Source of the DNA: Myxococcales bacterium
Lineage (GTDB): Bacteria > Myxococcota_A > Bradymonadia > UBA7976 > UBA1532
NCBI GenBank assembly: GCA_020633435.1
Contig: JACKDP010000006.1
Coordinates: 434,001 to 498,000, forward strand
Reading direction: 5' to 3'
DNA: 64,000 nucleotides
The notes under the pieces were generated by a model. That model worked only from the letters and a program-made list of their open reading frames with translations, was not told the DNA's origin and searched no databases. This document shows, one piece after another, positions 24,936-37,867 of this stretch. Position 1 is the stretch's first letter, and each line of letters opens with the position of its first letter. Both the position numbers and the translations under genes were made by a program.

Positions 24936-25270
24936 GTGCCGTCGTCCTCTCCCGCCGCGTCGGCGTCTTCGGGGAGCCGATCCAGCTCGCCCTCCAGGTG
25001 CAGGAACTGCCGGATGAGGCCCGCCATCGTCCCCCGCACGGTGTCGGAGACGGCGCGATCCTCGGCGTGCCGGACCACGAGCGCGGCCGCCACGCCGGCC
25101 GGGCGGCGGTGGTGGATGCTGCCGGTCAGCATGTCCACCTCGGTGGTCACGGTCGCGGCGTCGGCGTTGGAGCCCTCCGGGGCGGCCCCCTCCGTCCGGA
25201 TGGTGACGCGGAAGAGGCCGTCCGCCAGGGCGGTCAGCAGGCTGCTCATGTCCGCCAGAATCGACCACAT
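24932..25270 (-). CDS. Hypothetical small cytoplasmic protein
   Basis: 112 residues from ATG 25270 (MWSILADMSSLLTALADGLF); an internal ATG at 25249 is also possible. The body (FRVTIRTEGAAPE, DAATVTTEVDMLTGSIHHRR, AALVVRHAEDRAVSD, TMAGLIRQFLHLEGELD) is a mixed alpha/beta domain with an acidic tail. No family is recognised. It heads the three-gene leftward cluster and is divergent from the CAP-domain lipoprotein gene across 52 bp. Confidence 0.55.
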   Translation of the reverse strand: MWSILADMSSLLTALADGLFRVTIRTEGAAPEGSNADAATVTTEVDMLTGSIHHRRPAGVAAALVVRHAEDRAVSDTVRGTMAGLIRQFLHLEGELDRLPEDADAAGEDDGT

Positions 25271-25322
25271 CTCGGCGCGACCGTAAAGTGGACCGGTGCC
25301 TGGGACGACCCCGGAGGTGGTG

Positions 25323-26897
25323 ATGCCGGCGCGTGCGATCTTCCTGGCGGCGCTCCTGGTCGGCTGTGGCAGCCAGCCGCCGCGCCCGCCACCGCCGCCG
25401 ACGGTCACCGGGCAGGTCGCCCCCGGCCAGCCCGCGGCCCGCGCGCACGGCGATGGCGCTGGCAGCCCCAGCGCCGCCAGCGAGGCGCTGGGCACGCGCA
25501 TCTCCTCGGAAGCACAGCGGATTTCCGACGAGCGGCGCCGCCCGGCCCCGACGCTCTGGCCGCCGCTCAGCGCCACTGCGGAGGTCCTGGCGGCCGCCAG
25601 CGGGGGGGCCACACCGGACGGCGAGTCCGTCGCCTTCGCCGCCTCGCACTTCGGCATCGCGGCGCCGGTGCCCTCCATCCTCGTGCTGAAGGGCGAGGGC
25701 GGCGACGACCGGTTCGTGAGCAGCATCCGCGCGTCGCTGGAGACGCTGCTGCGCCGCGGCCGCTACGACCGGCTCGGGGTCGGCGTGGCGCCCGCCGGGG
25801 ACGAGCGGGTGGTGGTGGTCCTGCTGCAGCCCGTGGAGGTGCGGCTGGACGCCGTGCCCCGCGAGCTGCCGGTGGGGGGCAGCGCCGCCATCCGCGGGCA
25901 GGTCCTGCGGGGGCTCGGGGCGGCGAGCGTGGTGGTCACGGGGGTCGACGGCAAGGTCACGCCGCTGGCCGAGGGCGGCGGGGCCAGCTTCGACGCCCGC
26001 TTCACCTGCGCGGCGCGCGGTCGGCACAAGATCGAGATCGTGGGCGTGGGCCCCCGCGGCCCCCAGGTGGTGGCGAACTTCCCCCTGTGGTGTGGCGAGG
26101 CGGCCCCGACGACGCGGGCCGTGACGCGCAGCGCGACGGCCGGCATGGACGAGCGGGCGGCGGCGGCGCTGCTGCTGCGGCTCGTGAACGAGGAGCGGGC
26201 GCGGCAGGGCCTGGGCGCGGTGACGCCCGACGCCGCGCTGGCCGCCGTGGCGCGGGCGCACTGCGAGGACATGCGCCAGCACGGCTTCGTGGGCCACGTC
26301 TCCCCCACCACCGGCAGCCCGGCCGACCGCCTGCGGCGCGCGCGCATCCCCGCCAGCGTCGTCGAGGAGAACGTGGGTCTCGGCACCTCGCCGGAGGAGG
26401 TGCACGCCGGGCTGATGGAGAGCCCGGCCCACCGGGGCGCCATCCTGAGCGCCCGGGCGAAGACCGTCGGCATCGGCGTCATCCGGCGCTCGCGGACCGG
26501 CGGGGCCGACTTCTTCGTCACCGAGCTGTTCACGGCGCCTCCCGCCCCGGTGGACGTGCCCGACGCCCGACAGAGGCTGGAGGCCGCGGCCGCCGGCGTC
26601 GCGGGTCGGGGGGTGGACGGGGGCCTGAGCGCCGTCGCGCAGGGCATGGCCGACGATCTGGCGGCCGGTCGGCTGCAGCACGACGCCGCCAGCGCCGCGC
26701 TCGGGCAGCGCCTGCGGGGCCGCAAGGTGCGGCTGCAGGCGGTCCAGGCCATCGCGGGCCAGGGCACGGATCTGGCGCCGTTCCTGCGGGATCCGCTCCT
26801 CGGTCGACGCGACCTGCCGCGCTATGGCGTGGGGGTCGCGGCCGGTCGTCAGGCGGGCATCCCGGTGCTGGTGGTGGTGGTCTTGCTGGGTCGATAG
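25323..26897 (+). CDS. Lipoprotein with a CAP/SCP (CRISP-like) domain
   Basis: ATG 25323 is chosen over GTG 25296 because GGAGGTGGTG precedes it. MPARAIFLAALLVGCGS is a lipoprotein signal with lipobox LVGC. A Pro/Ala-rich linker and two beta-rich parts (residues about 85-270) precede the CAP domain (about 275-400): LRLVNEERARQGLGAVTPDA, ARAHCEDMRQHGFVGHVSP, EENVGLG, ESPAHRGAIL and TVGIGVIRR, with the conserved His/Glu/His cleft residues (H in RAHCEDM, E in EENVG, H in SPAHRG). Bacterial CAP proteins are mostly uncharacterised surface proteins; lipid or protease functions are proposed. The C-terminal 100 residues are helical and unknown. 524 residues. Confidence 0.85.
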   Translation: MPARAIFLAALLVGCGSQPPRPPPPPTVTGQVAPGQPAARAHGDGAGSPSAASEALGTRISSEAQRISDERRRPAPTLWPPLSATAEVLAAASGGATPDGESVAFAASHFGIAAPVPSILVLKGEGGDDRFVSSIRASLETLLRRGRYDRLGVGVAPAGDERVVVVLLQPVEVRLDAVPRELPVGGSAAIRGQVLRGLGAASVVVTGVDGKVTPLAEGGGASFDARFTCAARGRHKIEIVGVGPRGPQVVANFPLWCGEAAPTTRAVTRSATAGMDERAAAALLLRLVNEERARQGLGAVTPDAALAAVARAHCEDMRQHGFVGHVSPTTGSPADRLRRARIPASVVEENVGLGTSPEEVHAGLMESPAHRGAILSARAKTVGIGVIRRSRTGGADFFVTELFTAPPAPVDVPDARQRLEAAAAGVAGRGVDGGLSAVAQGMADDLAAGRLQHDAASAALGQRLRGRKVRLQAVQAIAGQGTDLAPFLRDPLLGRRDLPRYGVGVAAGRQAGIPVLVVVVLLGR

Positions 26898-26916
26898 CGA
26901 GGTGGCGTGCAGGTGG

Positions 26917-26945
26917 TTGACACGCCCCGCCCGGTCGAGTAGAAC
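26917..26945 (+). promoter_or_regulatory. Consensus promoter of tRNA-Cys
   Basis: A perfect -35 TTGACA (26917-26922), 17-bp spacer and -10 TAGAAC (26940-26945). The tRNA begins 13 bases after the -10. This is the best housekeeping promoter in the window and a useful reference for the others. Confidence 0.85.
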
Positions 26946-26958
26946 GTGCGCCGGCCGT

Positions 26959-27030
26959 GGCGACGTGGCCAAGCGGTAAGGCAGAGGTCTGCAAAACCTC
27001 CATTCACCGGTTCAAATCCGGTCGTCGCCT
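26959..27030 (+). tRNA. tRNA-Cys(GCA)
   Basis: The sequence folds as a tRNA: acceptor stem GGCGACG / CGTCGCC, D arm GGCC...GGC with AAGCGGTAA loop, anticodon arm GAGGT-CTGCAAA-ACCTC giving anticodon GCA (Cys), and T arm ACCGG-TTCAAAT-CCGGT. The discriminator base is U, as expected for tRNA-Cys. CCA is not encoded. It has its own promoter and terminator. Confidence 0.95.
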
Positions 27031-27035
27031 CCCGA

Positions 27036-27073
27036 GACCCGCGACCCCTGGTGGAGTCGCGGGTCTTTTTTTT
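27036..27073 (+). terminator. Strong intrinsic terminator of tRNA-Cys
   Basis: A perfect 10-bp stem GACCCGCGAC / GTCGCGGGTC with a 10-nt loop is followed directly by eight T residues. It starts six bases after the tRNA. Confidence 0.92.
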
Positions 27074-27103
27074 GCCCTTCCCCCGCCAGATTTCCTCCGG
27101 CTT

Positions 27104-27646
27104 TCAGGGCTTTGCGTCCGGCTGGCTCATGTTCGGGATGAAGTCGAGCGACGCGCTGTTGATGCAGTAGCGCAAGCCCGTCGGCGCCGGCCCGTCGTCG
27201 AAGACGTGGCCCAGGTGGCCGCCGCAGCGGGCGCAGCGGACCTCGGTGCGGACCATGCCGTGGCTGCCATCGGCGTGGGCGTCGACGCGGCCGTCCTGCA
27301 CGGGGGCCGTGAAGCTGGGCCAGCCGGTGCCCGACTCGAACTTGGTCGATGCGTCGAAGAGCGGCGCGCCGCACGCCCCGCAGACGTAGAGGCCCTGGCG
27401 CTTCTCCTTCCAGTAGGCCCCCGTGAAGGCGCGCTCGGTGCCGGCCTCCCGCAGGACGTGGAAGCGGGCCGGGTCGAGCTTCTTCTTCCACTCCTCGGGG
27501 CTGAGCGCCACCTTCTCCCCCACCGGCGGGGCGGAGGCGAGGACGGCGGCGGGGGCAGCGGGGGGCAGGACGCGGGGCTCCGCCTGGCCCGAACGGCTGC
27601 AGGCGGCGGTGGCGAAGAGGAGCGCGAGGAGCGAGAAGCGGGTCAT
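27104..27646 (-). CDS. msrB: Lipoprotein methionine-R-sulfoxide reductase
   Basis: The 180-residue protein has a lipoprotein signal (MTRFSLLALLFATAACS, lipobox TAAC) and an Ala/Pro linker before a complete MsrB domain (about residues 48-175). It shows the two zinc-binding Cys pairs CGACG and CARCGG, the family signature FESGTGWPSF, and the catalytic Cys in GLRYCINSASL. It reduces methionine-R-sulfoxide in proteins; the lipid anchor means it repairs envelope proteins rather than cytoplasmic ones. GGAGG precedes the ATG. It faces the tRNA-Cys terminator. Its own terminator is not evident. Confidence 0.95.
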   Translation of the reverse strand: MTRFSLLALLFATAACSRSGQAEPRVLPPAAPAAVLASAPPVGEKVALSPEEWKKKLDPARFHVLREAGTERAFTGAYWKEKRQGLYVCGACGAPLFDASTKFESGTGWPSFTAPVQDGRVDAHADGSHGMVRTEVRCARCGGHLGHVFDDGPAPTGLRYCINSASLDFIPNMSQPDAKP

Positions 27647-27699
27647 GGCGGCCTCCGGGTCGGGGTTCGCCGCCAGCTACGCCGCGCCGGCGAGGCGCG

Positions 27700-28941
27700 T
27701 TACTCGCCCGGGGTGCCGCAGACGCCGTACTCGCAGCTCAGGCCGGCGTCGCAGGCCACGTCGGCGCAGAACGAGGCGCGGGGCAGCGTGCAGACCTTCG
27801 CGGTGGCGGGGCGGGCCGTGGAGGTGCCGATGTAGCGGTCCTCGTCGAGGGCCTCCAGGCCCGGGGTGCGGGCGCAGAACTCGTTGGCCGCCTCGGCCTT
27901 GCTCACGCAGACGCCGCCCTCGATGCCCGGGCGGGGATCGGCCACGCAGAACGTGGTGGCCTTGCCGGCCTTGTCGGGGCAGCTGCCGGCGCAGTCGATG
28001 ACGCAGGTGGTCTCGGCCAGGCACCAGCCGGCCTTGCCGTCGGCGGTGAAGCCGCAGTCCTCGTCGGTGGCGCAGGCGTCGCCCACGAAGGGCACGGGCT
28101 TGGGGGCCTCGCCGTTCAGGGCCGGGAAGGTGTCGACGTCATCGAGGCCGACGAAGGTGAACCCGAGGGCCTCCAGGCGGGTGAGCACCTCGTCGAGGTG
28201 GTTGGCGGTGTAGGACTTCACGTCGTGGAAGAGCAGGACGCCGCCGTTGTTCCGCGTCACCTGGCGCACGATGTAGCCGAGCATGTCGCTGCGGTAGGCG
28301 GTGGGGACGCCGTCCCAGGCGGCGGTGCCGCGGCCCGAGTCGAAGGACCAGTCGGCGCTGTCGATGTGCCAGCCCGTCGAGACCATGCCGCGGTCGGTGA
28401 TGAGCTCGCGGCCGGCGCAGGTCAGCGAGCCGTAGGGCGCCCGGAAGTACTTCACGGTGTGGCCCAGCTCGGCGAAGACGGCGTTGGTCCGGTCCATCTG
28501 GGAGGCCTGCTCGGTGAGGCTCAGGCGGGCCAGATTGGGGTGGGACCACGAGTGGCTGGCGACGATGTAGCGCGGGTTGTCGAGGATCTCCTTGACCAGC
28601 GAGCGGTTGGCGTCGGCCTCCTTGCCCAGCATGAAGAAGGCGGCGGGGGCGTTGTGGGCCTCCAGCACCTCCATGATCTCGCGGGTGGTCGAGGGCCGGG
28701 GGCCGTCGTCGAAGGTCAGGGCGATGCGGCCGTTGAAGCCGTCGTTGTCCGGCAGGAGGACCCCGCTGCAGCCCGTGCCGTCGGCCTTGGCGGCCTCGGC
28801 CTGGGCGTAGCTCTCCGTCCAGTTCGCCTCCTCGGTGGCCTGGTCATGGACGTGGCCGTCATCGGCCTCCGTCGAGCAGGCGGCCAGGGCCAGGGTCAGG
28901 AGCAGGGTCGAAGCCCGCAGGGGGCGCGTGGACGTGAACAT
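27700..28941 (-). CDS. Polysaccharide deacetylase (NodB-fold) lipoprotein with Cys-rich tail
   Basis: The start ATG 28941 has GGGAGG upstream. The product (413 residues) carries a lipoprotein signal (RASTLLLTLALAACS) and a NodB domain (about 65-275): TFDDGPRPSTT with the catalytic base and metal Asp, the metal His pair in SHSWSHPN, the substrate motif FRAPYGSLTC, and the C-terminal LLFHDV. These carbohydrate esterase family 4 enzymes de-N-acetylate peptidoglycan or exopolysaccharide with a divalent metal. The C-terminal 120 residues contain about 12 cysteines in short knots (CATDEDCGF, CDAGLSCEYGVC), as in other myxobacterial exported proteins. Minus-strand -10 candidates TATCTG and TATCTC lie upstream. 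Confidence 0.9.
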   Translation of the reverse strand: MFTSTRPLRASTLLLTLALAACSTEADDGHVHDQATEEANWTESYAQAEAAKADGTGCSGVLLPDNDGFNGRIALTFDDGPRPSTTREIMEVLEAHNAPAAFFMLGKEADANRSLVKEILDNPRYIVASHSWSHPNLARLSLTEQASQMDRTNAVFAELGHTVKYFRAPYGSLTCAGRELITDRGMVSTGWHIDSADWSFDSGRGTAAWDGVPTAYRSDMLGYIVRQVTRNNGGVLLFHDVKSYTANHLDEVLTRLEALGFTFVGLDDVDTFPALNGEAPKPVPFVGDACATDEDCGFTADGKAGWCLAETTCVIDCAGSCPDKAGKATTFCVADPRPGIEGGVCVSKAEAANEFCARTPGLEALDEDRYIGTSTARPATAKVCTLPRASFCADVACDAGLSCEYGVCGTPGE

Positions 28942-29090
28942 GGAGACCTCCCCGAGATAGCGCTCGCGACGGGCAGATAGCAGAAATTCCGTCGACTTTC
29001 CATGCGATCTGCGCGGTGCCCGCGGGCGTCGACAGGGGGCGGGGTTCCCCGCTATTGTGAGGATTGCGGACCGGGTGGCTGGGGGGCCAG

Positions 29091-33690
<4,600 letters not shown>

Positions 33691-33694
33691 CCCC

Positions 33695-33712
33695 GCGCCG
33701 GCCCGCCGGCGC
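33695..33712 (+). terminator. GC-rich hairpin directly after the giant gene
   Basis: A perfect 8-bp stem GCGCCGGC / GCCGGCGC with a 2-nt loop begins five bases after the stop codon. There is no T tract, so termination would need Rho or would be inefficient. Confidence 0.35.
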
Positions 33713-33737
33713 CCTCCCCACACCCCCCGTTGTCGGT

Positions 33738-33743
33738 TATGCT
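33738..33743 (+). promoter_or_regulatory. -10 element of a probable leaderless gene
   Basis: TATGCT, preceded by GGT, ends exactly seven bases before the ATG at 33751. No ribosome-binding site fits between it and the start. Confidence 0.5.
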
Positions 33744-33750
33744 GCGCGCC

Positions 33751-34794
33751 ATGCGCGGCCCCCTCCCCCTGCTCGCGGCCCTGTCGCTGGCGCTGACCGC
33801 CTGCGATGACGCGGAGGATCCGCCGCCGGTCGACGCCGGCGTCCACGGCCTGGAGAGCCCCGCGCCCACCCCCGCGGCCTGGCTGGGCGTCGCCGATCTG
33901 GGCGACGTCGTGCTCACCGTGGGGGGCACCCTCACGCCCCCCGCCGGCGCCATCGGCGCCCTGGGACCCACCGGCTGGGCGCTCGAGGCCGTCCCCGAGG
34001 GCCCCCACCTCTGGTGGGTCTTCGGCCTCGACGCGGACCACGCCTGGGCCTGTGGCGCCGGCGGCCGCGTCCTGCGCCGCGGGGCTGATGGCTGGGCGGC
34101 CGAGCCCACCGGCCTGCCCGCCGAGACGGTGCTCTGGGGCCTCTGGGGCACCCCCGGCGACCTCTGGGCCGTCGGCGGCACCGACATCCCCGGCGGCCCC
34201 CGTGGCGTCGTCCTGCGCTCCCCCGGCGATGGCACCTGGACGCGGGTCCTCGACCCCGCCCTGCCCCTCGAAGACCCCGACGACGAGTTCGCGGGCCTCA
34301 ACCTCTACAAGGTCTGGGGCACCGGGCCCGACGACGTGCACTTCGTCGGCGAGGGGGGCGTCGCCCTGCACTGGGACGGGGCCGCGTTCCAGCGCCGCGA
34401 CGCCGCCACCACCGAGATCCTCTTCACCATCCACGGCCAGCCCGGCGGCCCCGTGCTCGCCGTGGGCGGCCTGACCACCGGCGTGGTGCGCCGGCTCGAG
34501 GGCGACCACTTCGTCGACGACGGCGCCCCCGCGGGCCCGCCGCTCAACGGCGTCTTCGTGCGCCCCGACGGCTCGGCCCTCGTCACCGGGGCCCGCGGCG
34601 TCATCCTGGAGCGCGCCGCCACCGGCGCCTGGCGCCGCCTGCGCCCGCCCACCCCCGACACCATCGGCGACCGCACGCTGCACGCCGTCTGGGCCGGCGC
34701 CACGACGTGGGCCGTCGGGGGCGACCTCACCGCCCTGCGCGAGGGCATCATCGCGACGGACCGCCGCCCCGTGCCGACCTGGGAGGGACCGTGA
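33751..34794 (+). CDS. Lipoprotein with beta-propeller-like repeats
   Basis: ATG 33751 starts MRGPLPLLAALSLALTACDD, a lipoprotein signal with lipobox LTAC. The rest (347 residues in total) consists of strand-rich repeats with the motif LWxVxG or WAVGG (HLWWVFGLDADHAWACGAGG, LWGLWGTPGDLWAVGG, LYKVWGTGPDDVHFVGEGG, LHAVWAGATTWAVGGD), a pattern seen in exported propeller proteins of myxobacteria. It has no catalytic motif. It shares the transcript with plsB through a GTGA overlap, so a role at the envelope is plausible; the link to phospholipid synthesis is only positional. Confidence 0.75.
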   Translation: MRGPLPLLAALSLALTACDDAEDPPPVDAGVHGLESPAPTPAAWLGVADLGDVVLTVGGTLTPPAGAIGALGPTGWALEAVPEGPHLWWVFGLDADHAWACGAGGRVLRRGADGWAAEPTGLPAETVLWGLWGTPGDLWAVGGTDIPGGPRGVVLRSPGDGTWTRVLDPALPLEDPDDEFAGLNLYKVWGTGPDDVHFVGEGGVALHWDGAAFQRRDAATTEILFTIHGQPGGPVLAVGGLTTGVVRRLEGDHFVDDGAPAGPPLNGVFVRPDGSALVTGARGVILERAATGAWRRLRPPTPDTIGDRTLHAVWAGATTWAVGGDLTALREGIIATDRRPVPTWEGP

Positions 34795-37457
34795 CCCCCG
34801 ATCAGAACCGCAGCGCCATGCTCCCGGATCCGGGCCCCATCACGGGCTGGATCTGGCGGCGCCTGTTCAGCCGCATCCCCGTAGACGACGCGGCCGTCGA
34901 GAGCGCCCGGGCCCAGGCCCGCGCGGGGCAGCTCGTCTACGTGATGCGGGTGCGCAGCCTGCTCGACTACCTCTTCTTCAACTACCTGTTTCTCAAGTCG
35001 AATCTGCCGCTCGCCCGCTTCGGCAACGGCGTCGATCCCTCGCTGTTTCGCGGCCTCGGTACCTGGATCCGGGAGCTGTGGAGCCGCGTCGCCCGCGGCG
35101 GCGCCGACCGGCCCGCCGCCCGGGATCGCCTGACCCGCGTCGTCGAGGCCGGCGACTCCGCCCTCATCTTCATGAAGCGCCGCCGCTTCACCGACGAGCG
35201 CCCCGCCGATCCCGGCTTCATCGAGGCCCTGCTGGCCGTCCAGCGCCAGCAGACGCGCCCCATCCTGCTGCTGCCCCAGCTCATCACCTGGCAGCGCGAG
35301 CCGCCGTCCAAGCAGCCGCGGTTCCTGGACGCCGTGTTCGGCAACCAGGACACGCCGAGCCGCCTGCGCAAGCTCATCTTCTGGATCCGCCACCGCAAGC
35401 AGGCCACCGTCCGCCTGGGCGAGCCCATCAACCTGCAGGCCGTCATCGACGACCACGCCGGCTGGTCGGACGAGCGCATCGCCCGCAAGGTCCGCCGCGT
35501 GCTCTTCATCCACCTCGCCCGCGAGGCCATGTCGGTGCGCGGCCCGGCGGTGAAGGCCCCCGACGAGATCAAGCGCGAGGTCCTGGAGCGCCAGATCGTC
35601 CAGAAGGAGATCGAGGTCCTGGGCCAGCGGCTCGGCATCAGCCCCGGCGAAGCGCGCACCCGGGCCCGCCGCTACCTCGACGAGATCGCCGCCACCACCA
35701 CCTTCGAGCTGCTGCACGTCTTCGGCTGGGTGCTGGACCGCGTGTTCAACCGCGTCTTCCGCGGCGTCGAGGTGGACGCCGAGGGCATGCGCCGCGTCCG
35801 CGAGGCCGCGCGCCTCTCCCGCCGCGCGCCGCTCATCCTCGTGCCCAGCCACAAGAGCCACATGGATTACCTCGTGATCTCGTGGGTCTTCATGCGCAAC
35901 GAGTTCATCCCGCCGCACATCGCCGCCGGCGACAACCTGTCGTTCTTCCCGCTAGGCGGCCTGCTGCGCCGCTCGGGCGCGTTCTTCCTGCGCCGCAGCT
36001 TCAAGGGGCTGCCCATCTACACCCTCGTCTTCCGCCGGTACCTCTGGAAGCTCGTGCGCGAGGGCTACCCCATCGAGTTCTTCATGGAGGGCGGGCGCAG
36101 CCGGACGGGCAAGCTGCTGCCGCCGAAGCTCGGCATGCTCAACATGCTCGTCGAGGGCGCGCGCCGCGGGGAGTACAAGGACCTGCAGTTCGTGCCCATC
36201 AACCTGAGCTACGAGCGCGTCCTGGAGACGGACGCCTACCGCCGGGAGCTGACGGGCGAGGAGAAGAAGGCCGAGAGCGTCGGCGGCGTGGTGGGGGCCC
36301 GCAAGGTGCTGCGCTCCCGCTACGGGCGCGTCTACGTGACGTTCGAGGAGCCCGTCCGCCTGACCGACTGGCTGGCCGGCCGCGGCATCGAGGAAGCCCA
36401 GGCCCTCACCCCCGAGCGCCTGCAGACCGAGACGCGCAGCCTCGGCTACCACCTCATGCGCCGCGTGCAGGAGGCCACCACCGTCTCGCCGTCGGCGCTG
36501 CTCGGCGCCGTCCTGCTCAGCCACGACCAGCCCGCCATGGCCGGCGAGCGCCTGCGCACGATGGTCGGCTACCTGCTCGATCTGCTGAGCCGGCGTGGCG
36601 CCCGCATGTCCCGCGCCCTCGCCACCCGCCTCGTCGACCACCCCGGCGCCCCCGACGACGCCGCCCGCCACGTCGCCCGGGGCGAGGCCGTGCGCCCCCT
36701 CCTCGACGAGGGCCTCGCGCTGCTCAAGCGCCTCGTCGAGCAGCAGGAGCGCGGCGGCCGCGTCTTCTACCAGGTGCCCGAGCGGGCCCGCATCGAGCTG
36801 GACTACTACCGCAACGGCATCCTGGCCATCCTCGCGCCGGAGTGCATCATCGCGACGGTCGTGCACACCGCCAGCGGGCCCCTGACCCGCGAGCGGCTGT
36901 CCCACCAGGTCCGCCGCCTGTCCTACTGGTTCCGGCTGGAGTTCATCTACCGGACGGATGTGACGTTCAGCGAGAGCTTCGCCGAGGCGATGGCCCGGAT
37001 GGAGGCCGAGGGGCTGCTGACCGACGCCGGCGAGGGCGGCATCACCACGACGGCGCCGCGCATGATCGCGTTCCTGGCCGGCATGATGCGCCACCTGGTC
37101 GAGGGCTACTGGGTCGCGGCCGACGCCCTGCGGGGCCTGGAGCGCGAGCCCATGGAGCAGAAGGCCTGGCTGGCCCACGCCCGCGAGCACGCCGAGCGCC
37201 TGTTCCTGGAGGGCGACATCACCCGGGCCGAGGCGGCCTCGACGGCCATCCTGCAGAACGCCCTGGAGCTCTTCCGCGACGAGCACCTGGTGGAGAAGGC
37301 CGAGCGGGGCGGCGGGCGCAAGCCCACGGCCGTCTACGCCCTCAGCGCCACCGCCAGCGCCGAGGCCGTGGCCTTCCGCCGCGACGACCTGGGCGACTTC
37401 CTGGTGCGGCGGGCCGTGCCCGTCCTGATGCCTCAGCCGGGCCCGACGGCCCCCTGA
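34791..37457 (+). CDS. plsB: Glycerol-3-phosphate acyltransferase, PlsB family
   Basis: The GTG at 34791 overlaps the previous stop and has GGGAGGG just upstream. The 888-residue protein is slightly longer than E. coli PlsB (about 800). Family blocks are clear: block I VPSHKSHMDYL with the catalytic H(x4)D near residue 353, block II GAFFLRRSFKG, block III FFMEGGRSRTGKLLPPKLG near 432, and block IV FVPINLSYERVLE. It transfers an acyl group to the sn-1 position of glycerol 3-phosphate at the inner membrane. The N-terminal 340 residues and the C-terminal region (FRLEFIYRTDVTFSESF) fit the long PlsB type rather than short PlsC. It overlaps the convergent rimI gene by 25 bp. Confidence 0.9.
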   Translation: MTPDQNRSAMLPDPGPITGWIWRRLFSRIPVDDAAVESARAQARAGQLVYVMRVRSLLDYLFFNYLFLKSNLPLARFGNGVDPSLFRGLGTWIRELWSRVARGGADRPAARDRLTRVVEAGDSALIFMKRRRFTDERPADPGFIEALLAVQRQQTRPILLLPQLITWQREPPSKQPRFLDAVFGNQDTPSRLRKLIFWIRHRKQATVRLGEPINLQAVIDDHAGWSDERIARKVRRVLFIHLAREAMSVRGPAVKAPDEIKREVLERQIVQKEIEVLGQRLGISPGEARTRARRYLDEIAATTTFELLHVFGWVLDRVFNRVFRGVEVDAEGMRRVREAARLSRRAPLILVPSHKSHMDYLVISWVFMRNEFIPPHIAAGDNLSFFPLGGLLRRSGAFFLRRSFKGLPIYTLVFRRYLWKLVREGYPIEFFMEGGRSRTGKLLPPKLGMLNMLVEGARRGEYKDLQFVPINLSYERVLETDAYRRELTGEEKKAESVGGVVGARKVLRSRYGRVYVTFEEPVRLTDWLAGRGIEEAQALTPERLQTETRSLGYHLMRRVQEATTVSPSALLGAVLLSHDQPAMAGERLRTMVGYLLDLLSRRGARMSRALATRLVDHPGAPDDAARHVARGEAVRPLLDEGLALLKRLVEQQERGGRVFYQVPERARIELDYYRNGILAILAPECIIATVVHTASGPLTRERLSHQVRRLSYWFRLEFIYRTDVTFSESFAEAMARMEAEGLLTDAGEGGITTTAPRMIAFLAGMMRHLVEGYWVAADALRGLEREPMEQKAWLAHAREHAERLFLEGDITRAEAASTAILQNALELFRDEHLVEKAERGGGRKPTAVYALSATASAEAVAFRRDDLGDFLVRRAVPVLMPQPGPTAP

Positions 37458-37867
37458 TACAGCAGGGCGTCCTCGCCATCGGCGTAGTACCGCCGCCGCC
37501 GCCCCACCTTCTGCAACCCCATGGATTCATAGAGCTTCTGGGCGACGACGTTGTCGCGCCGGACCTCGAGCCCCAGGCTCTCGGCGCCCCGCCGGGCGAC
37601 GTCGACGAGCAGGCCGGCCAGGAAGGCCCGCCCGAGCCCCTGGCCCCGCCGCGCCGGCGCGATGGCGATGTCGACCAGCCAGGCCTCGTCCAGGATGACG
37701 CGCGTCTCGGCGAAGCCCACGATCTCGTCGTCCAGCTCGTAGACGTGCAGGGCGGCGCCCCGGCCGACCAGGGCCTCGCTGAAGAGCTCCACCGGCCGGG
37801 GGGCGGGGCGATCCGCGGCGTCGATGGCCACCACCGCCGGCAGATCGGCGGCCGTGGCCAGCCGCAT
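37433..37867 (-). CDS. rimI: Ribosomal-protein-alanine N-acetyltransferase-like GNAT protein
   Basis: 144 residues from the ATG at 37867, which overlaps the engB stop (ATGA). The GNAT fold is complete: LATAADLPAVVAID start, VYELDDEIVGFAETRV, the acetyl-CoA loop IAPARRGQGLGRAFLAGLL, and EVRRDNVVAQKLYESMGL followed by VGRRRRYYADGEDALLY, the C-terminal pattern of RimI. It acetylates the N-terminal alanine of ribosomal protein S18 in E. coli; other N-acetyl substrates are possible. The 3' end overlaps plsB. It is the last gene of a leftward operon with engB and two membrane proteins. Confidence 0.85.
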   Translation of the reverse strand: MRLATAADLPAVVAIDAADRPAPRPVELFSEALVGRGAALHVYELDDEIVGFAETRVILDEAWLVDIAIAPARRGQGLGRAFLAGLLVDVARRGAESLGLEVRRDNVVAQKLYESMGLQKVGRRRRYYADGEDALLYQGAVGPG

